In this document: positions 25,016 through 33,721 of the stretch, piece by piece
Layout of the letters: each line of letters opens with the position of its first letter
How positions within the stretch are numbered: position 1 is the stretch's first letter
Source of the DNA: VFMC01 sp040398525
Lineage (GTDB): Bacteria > Actinomycetota > Acidimicrobiia > Acidimicrobiales > Ilumatobacteraceae
Direction: 5' to 3'
DNA: 64,000 nucleotides
Assembly: GCA_040398525.1 (NCBI GenBank)
Contig: JBBATY010000006.1
Coordinates: 62,001-126,000 of the forward strand
Position numbers and translations under genes: made by a program
The notes under the pieces: generated by a model
The model's input: the letters and a program-made list of their open reading frames with translations, nothing else
What the model was told of the DNA's origin: nothing
The model's database searches: none

Positions 25016-25040
25016 ACGGCGGACCGCACAGGTCCGCCGT
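25016..25040 (+). terminator. Terminator of the rpsF-ssb-rpsR-rplI operon
   Basis: ACGGCGGACC (25016-25025) and GGTCCGCCGT (25031-25040) form a perfect 10-base stem with a GCACA loop, followed by TGTGTT. A smaller GCCGG/CCGGC hairpin precedes it near 24969-24983. It begins 67 bases after rplI. Confidence 0.8.
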
Positions 25041-25259
25041 TGTGTTCCACAGGGTGCTCCGGTCGCCCACATGGGCACTTCACAAGGGTGCATGAGGGCA
25101 CCCACAGGCATGTCGTCCCAGCGTGTGACGGGTGGGGTGCCGACCGGTCGACAGCGACCGAGGGGATCAGTGTCCACATCCCCAGGGAGTTGTCCCCAGG
25201 AAAGACACAGGTGTGTACCTCTAGCGATCCACACCCTTTGTCTAGGAAGGTGGTGTCCT
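25041..25259 (+). other. dnaB upstream region
   Basis: With the terminator this makes a 310-base gap between rplI and dnaB. It contains several TCCACA-type words (for example around 25046 and 25227) that loosely resemble DnaA boxes but do not match at 8 of 9 positions. An AGGAAGG ribosome site lies at about 25244-25250, ahead of the dnaB ATG. No small gene is evident. Confidence 0.4.
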
Positions 25260-27683
25260 ATGGCGGCACGCGACGACGATCGGCCCACGAAGCGGCGTTC
25301 GTCGCCCGCGCGCACCGACGGCCGGGTGCCCCCGCACAACCTCGATGCCGAGGAGAGCCTGCTCGGGGCGCTGTTGTTGTCGCGCGATGTGGTGGGCACG
25401 GTGGCCGAGCTCGGCTTGCAGGTCGAGCACTTCTACAAGCCGTCGCACCAGCACATCTACGCCTCGATCCGTGGCTTGATGGCCAGTGGCCAGCCCGTCG
25501 ACGTGGTCACCGTGGCCGACGAGCTGCGCCGCAACGGCCTGCTCGACGAAGTGGGCGGCGCGCAGATGCTGATGGATCTGCAGAACGCCACACCTGCGGT
25601 GTCGAACGCGACGCGTTACGCCAAGATCGTCCAGGACACGGCGTTGCTGCGGCGGATGATCACCGTGGCGAGCGAGATCGCCGAGATCGCCTACACCGAG
25701 CCCGACGACGTCACCAAGGCCCTCGACGAGGCCGAGACCAAGGTGTTCGAGGTGGCCGAGGACCGGGTGATCGACAGCACCCGTCCGTTGGGTGATCTGT
25801 TGCCGCTGGCGATGGACAAGCTGCAGGAGACCTTCGATCGTGGCGACTCGATCACCGGCACGGCCACGGGCTTCCACGACCTCGACGACGTGCTGTCGGG
25901 CCTGCAGCCGAGCACGCTGAACATCATCGGTGCCCGCCCCGCCATGGGCAAGTGCGTTGCGTGGGACACCCCGATGGCCGACCCGATCACGGGCATGGTG
26001 CGCACCGCCGAGGAGTGGTACCAGCTCGGCACCACGGGGTCGACGGTGGCATGCACCACACTCGACGACGACGGACGGATGGTCGACACGGTGTTCGGCG
26101 GCTTCTACGCCGACGGCTACAAGCCGCTCTACCGGGTGCGCACCCGCAGCGGCCGCACGGTGCGCCTGACCACCGAGCACCCGTTGCTCACCGGCCGTGG
26201 GTGGATGCCGCTCGCCGACATCGCGGTGGGCGAGCTGATCGCCGTGCCGCCTGCGCTCGACGTGTTCGGCTCGCTCGACTTCCTCGACGACGACATCGAC
26301 CTGCTCGCGCTCGGCGCGCACAACAACCGGGTGCCCGAGCCGGTGTTCATGGCCAACCGGCCGACCACCGCCCGGTTCGTGCGCACGTTGTTCAGCGAGT
26401 TCGGCGATGCCCGGATGCGTCGTGTCGGGCGGTCGTTCGTCAGCTACGGCACGCTCAGCGAGCAGATGTGCCGCGATGTGCTGCACCTGCTCGTGCGCTT
26501 CGGCATCCGCGCCGAGTGCGTGCCCACCAGGGTGCGTGTCGGCGGCGTGCGGCGTGCGGCGTTCGAAGTGGTGGTCAGCGATCCGGCGAGCCTGGTGGCG
26601 TTCTGCGACGAGATCGGCATCGAGGGCCGCGACGAGGCGCTGGGCCGTCTCGCAGCCCGGCTCGAGCCGGTGGCCCGCCGCACGGCCAACCGGCTGCCGC
26701 TCGAGGTGTGGGACGACGTCGACAAAGAGCGCGGCGAGCTCGACTGGGCCGAGGTCAACCAGCTGGCCGGCGTGCCCGCTACCTACGACTGGCGCGCCCA
26801 CCAGTGCCGGCCGCGCCGCGAGGCCATCGCCCGGATCGCCGAGGCCCTCGACTCCGACGTGCTGCGCCGCTGGGCCTCGCCCGATGTGTGGTGGGACGCG
26901 ATCACCGCGATCGAGCCGTGCGGATGGGACCGCGTGTACGACTTCAACGTGCCGGGCACGCACAACTTCGTGGCGGCCGACGTGTACGTGCACAACACGG
27001 CGTTCGGTCTCGGCATCGCCACCCATGTGGCGATGACCACGAAGAAGCCGGTGCTGTTCTTCTCGCTCGAGATGGGCCATGCCGAGCTCACCCAGCGAAT
27101 CCTGTCGTCCGAGGCGCGGGTCGACTCGCAGAAGTTGCGCACGGGCCGGTTGGTCGAGAGCGACTGGACCAAGATCGGCAAGGCGATCAACCGCCTCGAG
27201 ATCCCGCTGCTGCTCGACGACAACCCGCGGGTGACGGTGATGGAGATCCGTGCCAAGGCCCGCCGGATGAAGGCCCGCTACGGCGGGTTGTCGTTGCTGG
27301 TGATCGACTACCTCCAGCTGATGAGCGGTGGCTCGAACGCCGAGAACCGCCAGCTCGAGGTGAGCGAGATCAGCCGTGGCCTGAAGATCCTGGCTCGCGA
27401 GCTCGAGACCCCGATCATCGCCCTCAGCCAGCTGAGCCGAACCCTCGAGACCCGGGCCGACAAGCGCCCGATGCTGGCCGACCTGCGTGAGTCGGGCTCG
27501 CTCGAGCAGGACGCCGACGTGGTGATGTTCCTGTACCGCGACGAGGTCTACAACCGTGACTCGGCCGACAAGGGTGTGGCCGAGGTGATCATCGCCAAGC
27601 ACCGCTCGGGCCCGACCGGCCTGGTGAAGCTGGTGTTCAACGGCGTCTACACCAAGTTCGACAACGCCGCCCGCGGCCTGTAG
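25260..27683 (+). CDS. dnaB: Replicative DNA helicase DnaB containing an intein
   Basis: DnaB is the hexameric helicase that unwinds the fork. The precursor has 807 residues; without the intein 459 remain, the normal size. The N-terminal domain (residues about 25-130, PHNLDAEESLLGALLL) is followed by a RecA-like helicase domain whose Walker A (GARPAMGK-T) is split by the intein between Lys231 and Thr580. Downstream motifs LFFSLEMG, VIDYLQLM, SQLSRTLE and HRSGPTG are intact. The ATG at 25260 follows an AGGAAGG site. Splicing should be required for helicase function. Confidence 0.95.
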   Translation: MAARDDDRPTKRRSSPARTDGRVPPHNLDAEESLLGALLLSRDVVGTVAELGLQVEHFYKPSHQHIYASIRGLMASGQPVDVVTVADELRRNGLLDEVGGAQMLMDLQNATPAVSNATRYAKIVQDTALLRRMITVASEIAEIAYTEPDDVTKALDEAETKVFEVAEDRVIDSTRPLGDLLPLAMDKLQETFDRGDSITGTATGFHDLDDVLSGLQPSTLNIIGARPAMGKCVAWDTPMADPITGMVRTAEEWYQLGTTGSTVACTTLDDDGRMVDTVFGGFYADGYKPLYRVRTRSGRTVRLTTEHPLLTGRGWMPLADIAVGELIAVPPALDVFGSLDFLDDDIDLLALGAHNNRVPEPVFMANRPTTARFVRTLFSEFGDARMRRVGRSFVSYGTLSEQMCRDVLHLLVRFGIRAECVPTRVRVGGVRRAAFEVVVSDPASLVAFCDEIGIEGRDEALGRLAARLEPVARRTANRLPLEVWDDVDKERGELDWAEVNQLAGVPATYDWRAHQCRPRREAIARIAEALDSDVLRRWASPDVWWDAITAIEPCGWDRVYDFNVPGTHNFVAADVYVHNTAFGLGIATHVAMTTKKPVLFFSLEMGHAELTQRILSSEARVDSQKLRTGRLVESDWTKIGKAINRLEIPLLLDDNPRVTVMEIRAKARRMKARYGGLSLLVIDYLQLMSGGSNAENRQLEVSEISRGLKILARELETPIIALSQLSRTLETRADKRPMLADLRESGSLEQDADVVMFLYRDEVYNRDSADKGVAEVIIAKHRSGPTGLVKLVFNGVYTKFDNAARGL
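25953..26996 (+). other. DnaB intein (348 residues) inserted in the P-loop
   Basis: The intein runs from Cys232 to Asn579 of the precursor, directly after GMGK-type residues and before Thr580, the +1 nucleophile. Splicing blocks are visible: block A CVAWDTPMAD, block B with TTEHPLLTGRGW, block F RVYDFNVPGTHNFVAADVY and block G VHN. The central 200 residues (HNNRVPE, VLHLLVRFGI) look like a LAGLIDADG-type endonuclease core, but canonical acidic dodecapeptides are not obvious. Splicing is therefore predicted to be active and homing uncertain. Extein Walker A is restored after splicing. Confidence 0.9.
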
Positions 27684-27738
27684 TCCGAATTCCCCGCAAC
27701 ATGTAGCCCTGAATGGCTGCAATGTGTAGCTTGCCCTC

Positions 27739-28995
27739 GTGGTTGCGTATCGCCCCCGTGTCGTCGACGCCGTGCTGACGGACCGACTCGCGTCCGCAGG
27801 AGCGGTGCTGCTCGAAGGTCCGAAGGCGTGCGGGAAGACGTTCACCGCCGAACAGCAGGCGGCCAGCCGGGTCTACCTCGACACTGACGACCAAGCACGC
27901 GCTGCGTTGGGTGTGGATCCGGCGCTGGTGCTGTCCGGTGCGCCACCTCAACTCGTCGACGAGTGGCAACTCGACGCCACTCGCGTGTGGAACCACGTCC
28001 GCGCCGAGGTGGACCGCCGGCAGGGAACCGGGCTGTACATCCTCACCGGTTCCGCCACCCCCTCCGACGACGCCCGCCGCCACAGCGGCGCCGGTCGCTT
28101 CGCCCGTCTGACGATGCGCCCGATGAGCCTGTTCGAATCGGGCGACTCGACCGGCGAGATGTCGTTGGCGGCGCTTCTCGAGGGACACCGACCGACCGCC
28201 AAGTCGACCGATGTGACCGTGCCTCGCTACGCCGAACTGGTCGTCCGCGGTGGTTGGCCGCTGAATCTCACGAGAACGGTCGCCGCCGCGGCACGGGCGA
28301 ACATCGACTACGTCACCACGATCACCGAGGTGGATCTCCCCACGATCGACCCGGCCCGGCGTCATCCTCGGTTGGCGCTGCGGATCCTGCAGTCGCTCGC
28401 CCGCAACGTCGGGATGGACTACGTCGTCAGCCGCGTCGCACAGGATGCAAGCACCGATGACTCCGACATCGCACGGTCGACGGTCTACGACTACCTGGCA
28501 CCGCTGGAGCGCCTGATGATGCTCGAGCCGCTGGAGGCATGGTCGTCGCATCTGCGTTCGCGAGCCCGGCTGCGCACCTCGCCACGGGTGCAGTTCTGCG
28601 ATCCATCGGTTGCTGTTGCTGCACTGCGTACCGGACCACACCAACTGCTCGCCGACCTGAGCTACTTCGGGTACCTGTTCGAAGCGCTCGTCGTTCGTGA
28701 CCTGCGGGTGTTCGCCAGCGTCGAGGACGGTGCCGTGCAGCACTACCGGGACTCCGACGGTCTCGAGATCGACGCGGTCGTCACCGCCGCCGACGGACGC
28801 TGGGCTGCGTTCGAGGTGAAGCTCGGCCAGGCCGACATCGACATCGCTGCTGCCAACCTCTTGACGTTCGCTCGCAAGGTCGACACCACCAGGGTCGGCG
28901 AACCGGCGACGCTCGCCGTGGTCACCGCCACGGGGTACGGCTACACCCGGCCTGACGGCGTCGTCGTCATCCCCGCCGCCACGCTCGGTCCGTGA
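27739..28995 (+). CDS. AAA_14 / DUF4143 ATP-binding protein
   Basis: The 418-residue protein has Walker A GPKACGKT at about residues 26-33, Walker B LVDEWQ, and a C-terminal DUF4143 region. Near residue 330 it reads DGLEIDAVV followed by WAAFEVKLG, resembling the E-x-D...ExK pattern of PD-(D/E)xK nucleases. These proteins are common accessory ATPases of unknown role. The GTG start at 27739 lies only six bases after a TAGCTT -10-like hexamer, suggesting a leaderless transcript. Codon use is slightly less GC-biased than its neighbours, hinting at acquisition. Confidence 0.85.
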   Translation: MVAYRPRVVDAVLTDRLASAGAVLLEGPKACGKTFTAEQQAASRVYLDTDDQARAALGVDPALVLSGAPPQLVDEWQLDATRVWNHVRAEVDRRQGTGLYILTGSATPSDDARRHSGAGRFARLTMRPMSLFESGDSTGEMSLAALLEGHRPTAKSTDVTVPRYAELVVRGGWPLNLTRTVAAAARANIDYVTTITEVDLPTIDPARRHPRLALRILQSLARNVGMDYVVSRVAQDASTDDSDIARSTVYDYLAPLERLMMLEPLEAWSSHLRSRARLRTSPRVQFCDPSVAVAALRTGPHQLLADLSYFGYLFEALVVRDLRVFASVEDGAVQHYRDSDGLEIDAVVTAADGRWAAFEVKLGQADIDIAAANLLTFARKVDTTRVGEPATLAVVTATGYGYTRPDGVVVIPAATLGP

Positions 28996-29093
28996 CCGAC
29001 AGACCGAGCGCGTAGCAGCACGGTCACAGCGCTGCAATGGACGGTCGTCCGCGACGGCGTGCCGTGCCCAGCCGGTTCAACCGTGGCGCTGCG

Positions 29094-30527
29094 TCAGGGG
29101 TCTGGGATGGTGGTGGCCACGCCACAACCCGGCACGGTGCATGTGCGGCCGTCGGAGGTGCCGAAGACCACGACCACGCGCACGTCGTTCACGCCGGCGG
29201 CGGGGAGGAATCGCTGGATGTCGGCGGTGATGTCGGGGCGCAGCGGCAGGCCGAGTCGCTCGCTGAGGACTCGGGCTTCGTTTTCGTGCGCCGGGTCTGC
29301 AGGGACCACGAACATCGGAGTGTCGTTGATGATGATCGTCCACCGCGCGGTCATCACCCGTGCCCCTGGCAGGTGCTCGCTGCACCACGGCAACGTTCCG
29401 TCGGACTGCGCATCGGCGTCGAGGCACACCACGCCGTCCAGATCGGGTGGAAGTTGGATCGTCGTGGACGTCGGGACCGTGGCCGTCAGGACCGTGGTGT
29501 CGGGTGTCGTGATGTCGAGTCGGACGATGACCGGGAGGGTGACGGTTCCGATGACTGCTCCGCTGAAATCGGTGACGGTGACCCGAACGGTCGTGGTGCC
29601 GGGCGCCAGCAACTCGAGGCTGAACCGCCCGAACCGCTCTGCTCTCGGATCCGTCCTAGCGGCTTCTCCGGCCGCCTCGGAGGCGATGAACGGCTCGCTC
29701 GAGGCGACCACGGCGATGGACGGGTCGTCGACGACGGTGGTGAACACATACGACATCGGATCGATCGCGGTGCAGGTGACGGTGTCGATGAGGTCGATCC
29801 GCCCGGCGAACCCGCCACCGGCGATCCCTTCGATCGTCGGATACGCCGACACGACGGCGACCGGGTCCCCCGGGGCGGCACAGACGGCCGGGGGCAGGAA
29901 CGCCTCGATCGTGAGACCGGCGATGCGCAGGTTGGGCAGGTCGAGATCGCCGGACCAGGCCGTGCCGAGCGGTGAGGTGAACCAACGCTCGTCCTGCGGC
30001 GAGTAGACCCATTCGCCGGTGGCGTCGGTGGTGCGGATCTCGCTCGCCCACCACGACGACCCGTCGCTGCGGAAGTACAGGTGGATCATCTGTGTGGTGG
30101 ACGCGGCGTCGACCCACGACAGCTCGAGGGTGGTGAACTCGGCCGAGCCCGGGTCACCGTGCACCGACACGTCGGTGGGGACGATCACCTGGTCGCCGAC
30201 GATCACCTCGATGCTGTCGGCGGTCATTCGCACGTTGGGTGTGTCGAACGCGAACCGCGAGGCAGGCAGTCCTGCCGCTACCACGGGATCGGCCGGTGCC
30301 GCGGGTGGTGTGGCACCCCTGGCCGAGCCGGCCGACTCGTCAGGCGTCGAGCGCACGCCGAGCCAGGCGACGCTCAGCACGACGGGCGACGCGACGGTGG
30401 CGAGGTGGCGTTGCCGGCGGCGCCGCACGCGACGGTGGATGTCGCTGAGCGATGCCCCCGGCACTGCGGCTCGGGCGGCGCTACGGTGCAGGCCGTCGGC
30501 GATCTGCTGGTCGAACAGGTCGTTCAT
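29094..30527 (-). CDS. Membrane-anchored partner of ECF sigma factor (module 1)
   Basis: The 477-residue protein begins with a short cytoplasmic segment (MNDLFDQQIADGLHRSAARA) and an Arg-rich stretch, then one transmembrane helix at about 42-58, then a large extracytoplasmic region with beta-rich, Ig-like segments (TTVRVTVTDFSGAVIGTVTLPV). Its ATG overlaps the sigma gene stop (ATGA). The architecture suggests an anti-sigma factor or sensor, but no classical zinc anti-sigma motif (HxxxCxxC) is seen. The function is inferred from operon position. Confidence 0.65.
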   Translation of the reverse strand: MNDLFDQQIADGLHRSAARAAVPGASLSDIHRRVRRRRQRHLATVASPVVLSVAWLGVRSTPDESAGSARGATPPAAPADPVVAAGLPASRFAFDTPNVRMTADSIEVIVGDQVIVPTDVSVHGDPGSAEFTTLELSWVDAASTTQMIHLYFRSDGSSWWASEIRTTDATGEWVYSPQDERWFTSPLGTAWSGDLDLPNLRIAGLTIEAFLPPAVCAAPGDPVAVVSAYPTIEGIAGGGFAGRIDLIDTVTCTAIDPMSYVFTTVVDDPSIAVVASSEPFIASEAAGEAARTDPRAERFGRFSLELLAPGTTTVRVTVTDFSGAVIGTVTLPVIVRLDITTPDTTVLTATVPTSTTIQLPPDLDGVVCLDADAQSDGTLPWCSEHLPGARVMTARWTIIINDTPMFVVPADPAHENEARVLSERLGLPLRPDITADIQRFLPAAGVNDVRVVVVFGTSDGRTCTVPGCGVATTIPDP

Positions 30528-31123
30528 GACAGTTCCTCTCGGATGTGGGTGCGGGCCCGGTGCAGGGTGGACTTGACGGTGCCGAGGGCCATGCCGAGCG
30601 TGTCGGCGATCTCGGGCTCGGAGAGCTGCAGGTAGTACCGCAGCACGACGACGTGGCGCAGTCGCAGGGGGAGCCGGCGGACGATGTCGTCGATGTGGTC
30701 GGCGCCGAGGACGGCGTCGTCGACCCGTGGTGTCGGTGTGCGCCGCACGAGCATGCGGCGGCGCTGCACCCGGCGGCAGGTGTTCACCACCGCAGTGCGC
30801 AGGTAGGTGTCCGGGTGCTCGACGCGGCCCCACTTGGGGTAGGCCTTGGCGAACGAGTCCTGCACGGCTTCCTCGGCGTGCTCGACGGTGTCGACGAGCA
30901 GGTAGGCGAGGCGGACGAGCTGCGGGTACAGGCGCTGGTAGGCGGTGTCGAAGGTCTCGCGGATCGCGACGACGGGACCGTCGTCGAGGTGCGCCGGCTC
31001 GTCGTGCTGGTCAGCCACCGCCGGCTCGACCACGGCGGCCGGCCGGGTGGGCCGAACCTGCTGCTCGGCGCTGCGCTCAGCCGAGCGCAGCGCGAGCAAC
31101 GGGTCGATGGGCATCCGGTTCAC
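30524..31123 (-). CDS. ECF sigma factor (module 1)
   Basis: The 199-residue protein has a 50-residue polar N-terminal extension, region 2 (YQRLYPQLVRLAYLLVDTVEHAEEAVQDSFAKAY) and region 4 (LPLRLRHVVVLRYYLQLSEPEIADTLGMALGTVKSTLHRAR). It resembles SigE/SigJ-like actinobacterial ECF proteins. It is coupled to the downstream membrane partner by a 4-base overlap. The start could lie further downstream, since residues 1-45 are not conserved sigma sequence. Confidence 0.88.
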   Translation of the reverse strand: MNRMPIDPLLALRSAERSAEQQVRPTRPAAVVEPAVADQHDEPAHLDDGPVVAIRETFDTAYQRLYPQLVRLAYLLVDTVEHAEEAVQDSFAKAYPKWGRVEHPDTYLRTAVVNTCRRVQRRRMLVRRTPTPRVDDAVLGADHIDDIVRRLPLRLRHVVVLRYYLQLSEPEIADTLGMALGTVKSTLHRARTHIREELS

Positions 31124-31169
31124 ACCCTTCCAGACTCCCGACGGGCGCGAATGGTTCTCGTCGCCCGGC

Positions 31170-32528
31170 TCAGGGAGCCGGGACGGTGGTGTCCACGTCG
31201 GCGGGCACGACCTGAGCGACGACCGGGGTCGTCACCTCGGTGGCGTCGGCGGCGAGCCAGGTGACGCTCACCTCGCCCACCCCGCCGGGGATGTTCGCCA
31301 GGAAGAACCTGACATCGGGCCGTCCGGCGAAGGTGATGGTGTCGACCGTGACCGGTGCCTGGCCGGCGGCGGTGATGCGCACCTGTGTCACCCCGGTGCT
31401 GGCCACGCCACCGACGACCAGTTCGCCGGTGACGTCGGGTCGCTGGCGGGCGACGACCGACGCCTCGCTGTCGTCGACGTAGTCGATGCCGACCACGATC
31501 CTGCCACCGACCTGCGCGTACACGAGGCCGTCGGCGTTGTTGTTGCTCGCGTCCCAGGCCCGGGCGAGCGGGGTGACCACCACGACGTGGGGGATGGTGG
31601 TCGGGCCGCTCACACGGCGGACACCCTCAGCGATCGACTCCAGGAAGTCCAACCGCTCGTCGGGAACGGCCACCCACACCAGCACACCGGGCTGCTCCTG
31701 CCACACGAGGTGGGTGCGCGAGTCGTACCGGTAGCGCAGGGCGTCGTGGCCGCGCACGGGCGTCGTGGTGGCGTCCACGCCGTCGGACCCGCCCCAGATG
31801 GCCACGTACTGCTCGGGCGTGACGGTGGTGAAGGTGGTGCCGATCTCGATCCTCGACTCCGTGTCGGCGGTGAGTGGTGCGGGCACCGTGTCGGGGCTGG
31901 CGATGCCGGTCGGGTAGCTGACCGGGGCGACCCCGGCGAGGCCCTCGATGCGCTGGCAGGCAGTGCCGTCGGCCGTCAGCTCGGTGCAGCGCAGCAGGCC
32001 GACCTGGTCGATCAGGGTCTGGTCGACGACGGGGGCGCCGAGCGATTCGGGGCCGACGTAGATGTCGGCCGCGCCGGCGACGACGGCGAGGCGGTCGACC
32101 GACGTGCAGGCGGCATCGAAGCACGGCACCGATGGCGTGGGCGATGACACCGGTGGCGGTGCGAAGACCGACGAGGGCGCGCTGCCCACGCCCACCCCGC
32201 CTCCGGTCGGTTCGGGCCGGCTGGCCAGTGCCCACACGCCGGCACCACCGACGACGAGCAGCGCTGCTGCGGCGGCGCCGACCAGCGGCGAGCGTCCGCT
32301 GGGGCGACCAGCGAACTGGCCAGTGGGGCGGCCAGTCGAATGGCCGGACGCGATCGGCACCACCGGGGCGAACGTCGCGACGGCCATGTCGTCGACACCG
32401 GCATCGGCGGCCCGCGGTGCGACGACGCTCTCGTCGGTGAGGTGGGGGATGACGGCGTGGCAGGCGGCGCGCAGCCGATGCTCGAGCCGGTCGTGGGCGC
32501 CGGTGGCGGTGAGGGTGTCGGTGGTCAT
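31170..32528 (-). CDS. Membrane-anchored partner of ECF sigma factor (module 2)
   Basis: The 452-residue protein has a cytoplasmic N-terminus of about 80 residues, a transmembrane helix at about 82-103 (LVGAAAAALLVVGGAGVWALA), a Pro/Ser-rich linker and a large outer region with four Cys. The N-terminal helix (RLEHRLRAACHAVIPHL) could contact a sigma factor. It is translationally coupled to the upstream sigma gene (ATGA). No enzyme motif is recognised. Confidence 0.65.
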   Translation of the reverse strand: MTTDTLTATGAHDRLEHRLRAACHAVIPHLTDESVVAPRAADAGVDDMAVATFAPVVPIASGHSTGRPTGQFAGRPSGRSPLVGAAAAALLVVGGAGVWALASRPEPTGGGVGVGSAPSSVFAPPPVSSPTPSVPCFDAACTSVDRLAVVAGAADIYVGPESLGAPVVDQTLIDQVGLLRCTELTADGTACQRIEGLAGVAPVSYPTGIASPDTVPAPLTADTESRIEIGTTFTTVTPEQYVAIWGGSDGVDATTTPVRGHDALRYRYDSRTHLVWQEQPGVLVWVAVPDERLDFLESIAEGVRRVSGPTTIPHVVVVTPLARAWDASNNNADGLVYAQVGGRIVVGIDYVDDSEASVVARQRPDVTGELVVGGVASTGVTQVRITAAGQAPVTVDTITFAGRPDVRFFLANIPGGVGEVSVTWLAADATEVTTPVVAQVVPADVDTTVPAP

Positions 32529-33076
32529 CGTTGGATCTCCTTCGTCAGGCGCCGGAGGGCGCGGTGCAACGTGGACTTCACGGTTCCGGCGGGCCAGCCG
32601 AGCGACGCGGCGATGTCGGCTTCCGGCCAGTCGAGCCAGTAGCGCAGCACCACGACGGCCCGTTCGCGGGCGGGTAACCGGGTGACCGCGGCCCAGGTCT
32701 CGTCGATCTCCGGGTTGACGGCCACCTGCGCCACGGGCACCACGTAGCGGGCTGCGGTGCGGCGACGACGGATCACCGAGATCGACTGGTTCACCACGGA
32801 CCGGTGCAGGTAGCCGAGCGGGTCGGTCACCGAGCCGGCGCGCTGCTGCAGGCCGGCGAACGCGTCCTGCACCACCTCCTCGGCCACCGAGCGGTCGAGG
32901 GTGATCGCCGCGGCGAGGTTCGTCAGCCGGCGCCGGTGGGCCACGTAGAGCTGCTCGACATCGACATCGACATCGACATCGGCGGCGACATCGACATCGT
33001 CGGCGGGGCGCGGCGCGGCCGGCGATGGTCGCCGCCCGAGCATCGGCTCACCGATCACGCTCAGGTGCTTGTCCAC
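32525..33076 (-). CDS. ECF sigma factor with Asp-Val repeat N-terminus (module 2)
   Basis: Regions 2 and 4 are intact (LYVAHRRRLTNLAAAITLDRSVAEEVVQDAF; LPARERAVVVLRYWLDWPEADIAASLGWPAGTVKSTLHRAL). The residues just before region 2 are a Asp-Val tract encoded by hexanucleotide repeats. I choose the GTG at 33074-33076 (183 residues) because an AGGAGG site lies 11 bases upstream; the ATG at 33041-33043 is the main alternative. The gene is divergent from the broken sigma gene of module 3. Confidence 0.82.
   Translation of the reverse strand: MDKHLSVIGEPMLGRRPSPAAPRPADDVDVAADVDVDVDVEQLYVAHRRRLTNLAAAITLDRSVAEEVVQDAFAGLQQRAGSVTDPLGYLHRSVVNQSISVIRRRRTAARYVVPVAQVAVNPEIDETWAAVTRLPARERAVVVLRYWLDWPEADIAASLGWPAGTVKSTLHRALRRLTKEIQR
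32955..32996. repeat. TCGACA hexanucleotide tandem repeat
   Basis: Four perfect TCGACA units (32955-32978), then an interruption and further units to 32996, encode the Asp-Val tract of the sigma factor on the reverse strand. A 6-base unit keeps the reading frame, so copy number can vary without inactivating the gene. Confidence 0.85.
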
Positions 33077-33211
33077 GTAGCTGTCCACCTCCTGACCTGA
33101 CGCACGACCCACCGGATCGGTTCTGGCGTGTCGTGCCGGGCCGAGCCTCGCAGCTGCAGATCCGCCGGTACGGTCGCGCAGGACCGGGCGCGGCGGTGTC
33201 ATGAGGGTGAG

Positions 33212-33721
33212 ATGGAGATGACGACGCCAGACGCACGATCGGTCGAGCCGCAGGTGGGTGGTGGTCGTGGGCAGCGCCAGGTCGACGACGCCTGGCGGAC
33301 CCACGGCCCGGCGGTCGCCCGCTTCGCCACGGCGCTGGTCGGCGCCCATGATGCCCACGACGTGGCCACGAACGCGTTCCTGCGCATCGTGCGCCAGCCG
33401 GGGTGGACCGAGATCGAGCACCTCGATCGCTACTGGATGCGTGCCGTGCGCAACGAGGCCCAGAACCTGGCGCGCGAACGGCGGCGGCGGTAGCGCGACC
33501 TGCAGGCCGTCGCTGCGTCGTCGACCACCGATGCCGTGGCCGATCCGGACGTGATCCGGGCGATCGCCGCCCTCAGCGTGCAGCAGCGCGCCGTGGTGTT
33601 CCTCGCCTACTGGCAGCAGATGACCGAGGCCGAGATCGCCGAGACCCTCGACCTCATCCGCAGCACCGTGCACCGGAACCTCATCCGGGCGCGGATCCAC
33701 TTGAGAAAGGCACTGACGTGA
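33212..33721 (+). pseudogene. ECF sigma factor split by an in-frame stop (module 3)
   Basis: The frame from the ATG at 33212 encodes sigma region 2 (AVARFATALVGAHDAHDVATNAFLRIVRQPG, YWMRAVRNEAQNLARERRRR) and meets a TAG at 33491-33493. The same frame continues without a break to 33721 and encodes a normal region 4 (LSVQQRAVVFLAYWQQMTEAEIAETL, STVHRNLIRARIHLRKAL). Removing the one stop would give a standard 169-residue sigma factor. It is either a recent pseudogene or a sequence error; the neighbouring partner gene is also disrupted. Confidence 0.85.

Noticed and set aside
25041..25259. Several TCCACA words as DnaA boxes upstream of dnaB
   Set aside because: None matches TTGTCCACA at 8 of 9 positions.
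25242..27845. 867-residue minus-strand ORF opposite dnaB
   Set aside because: GC-driven shadow of dnaB and its intein; composition dominated by His/Arg/Gly and no domain.
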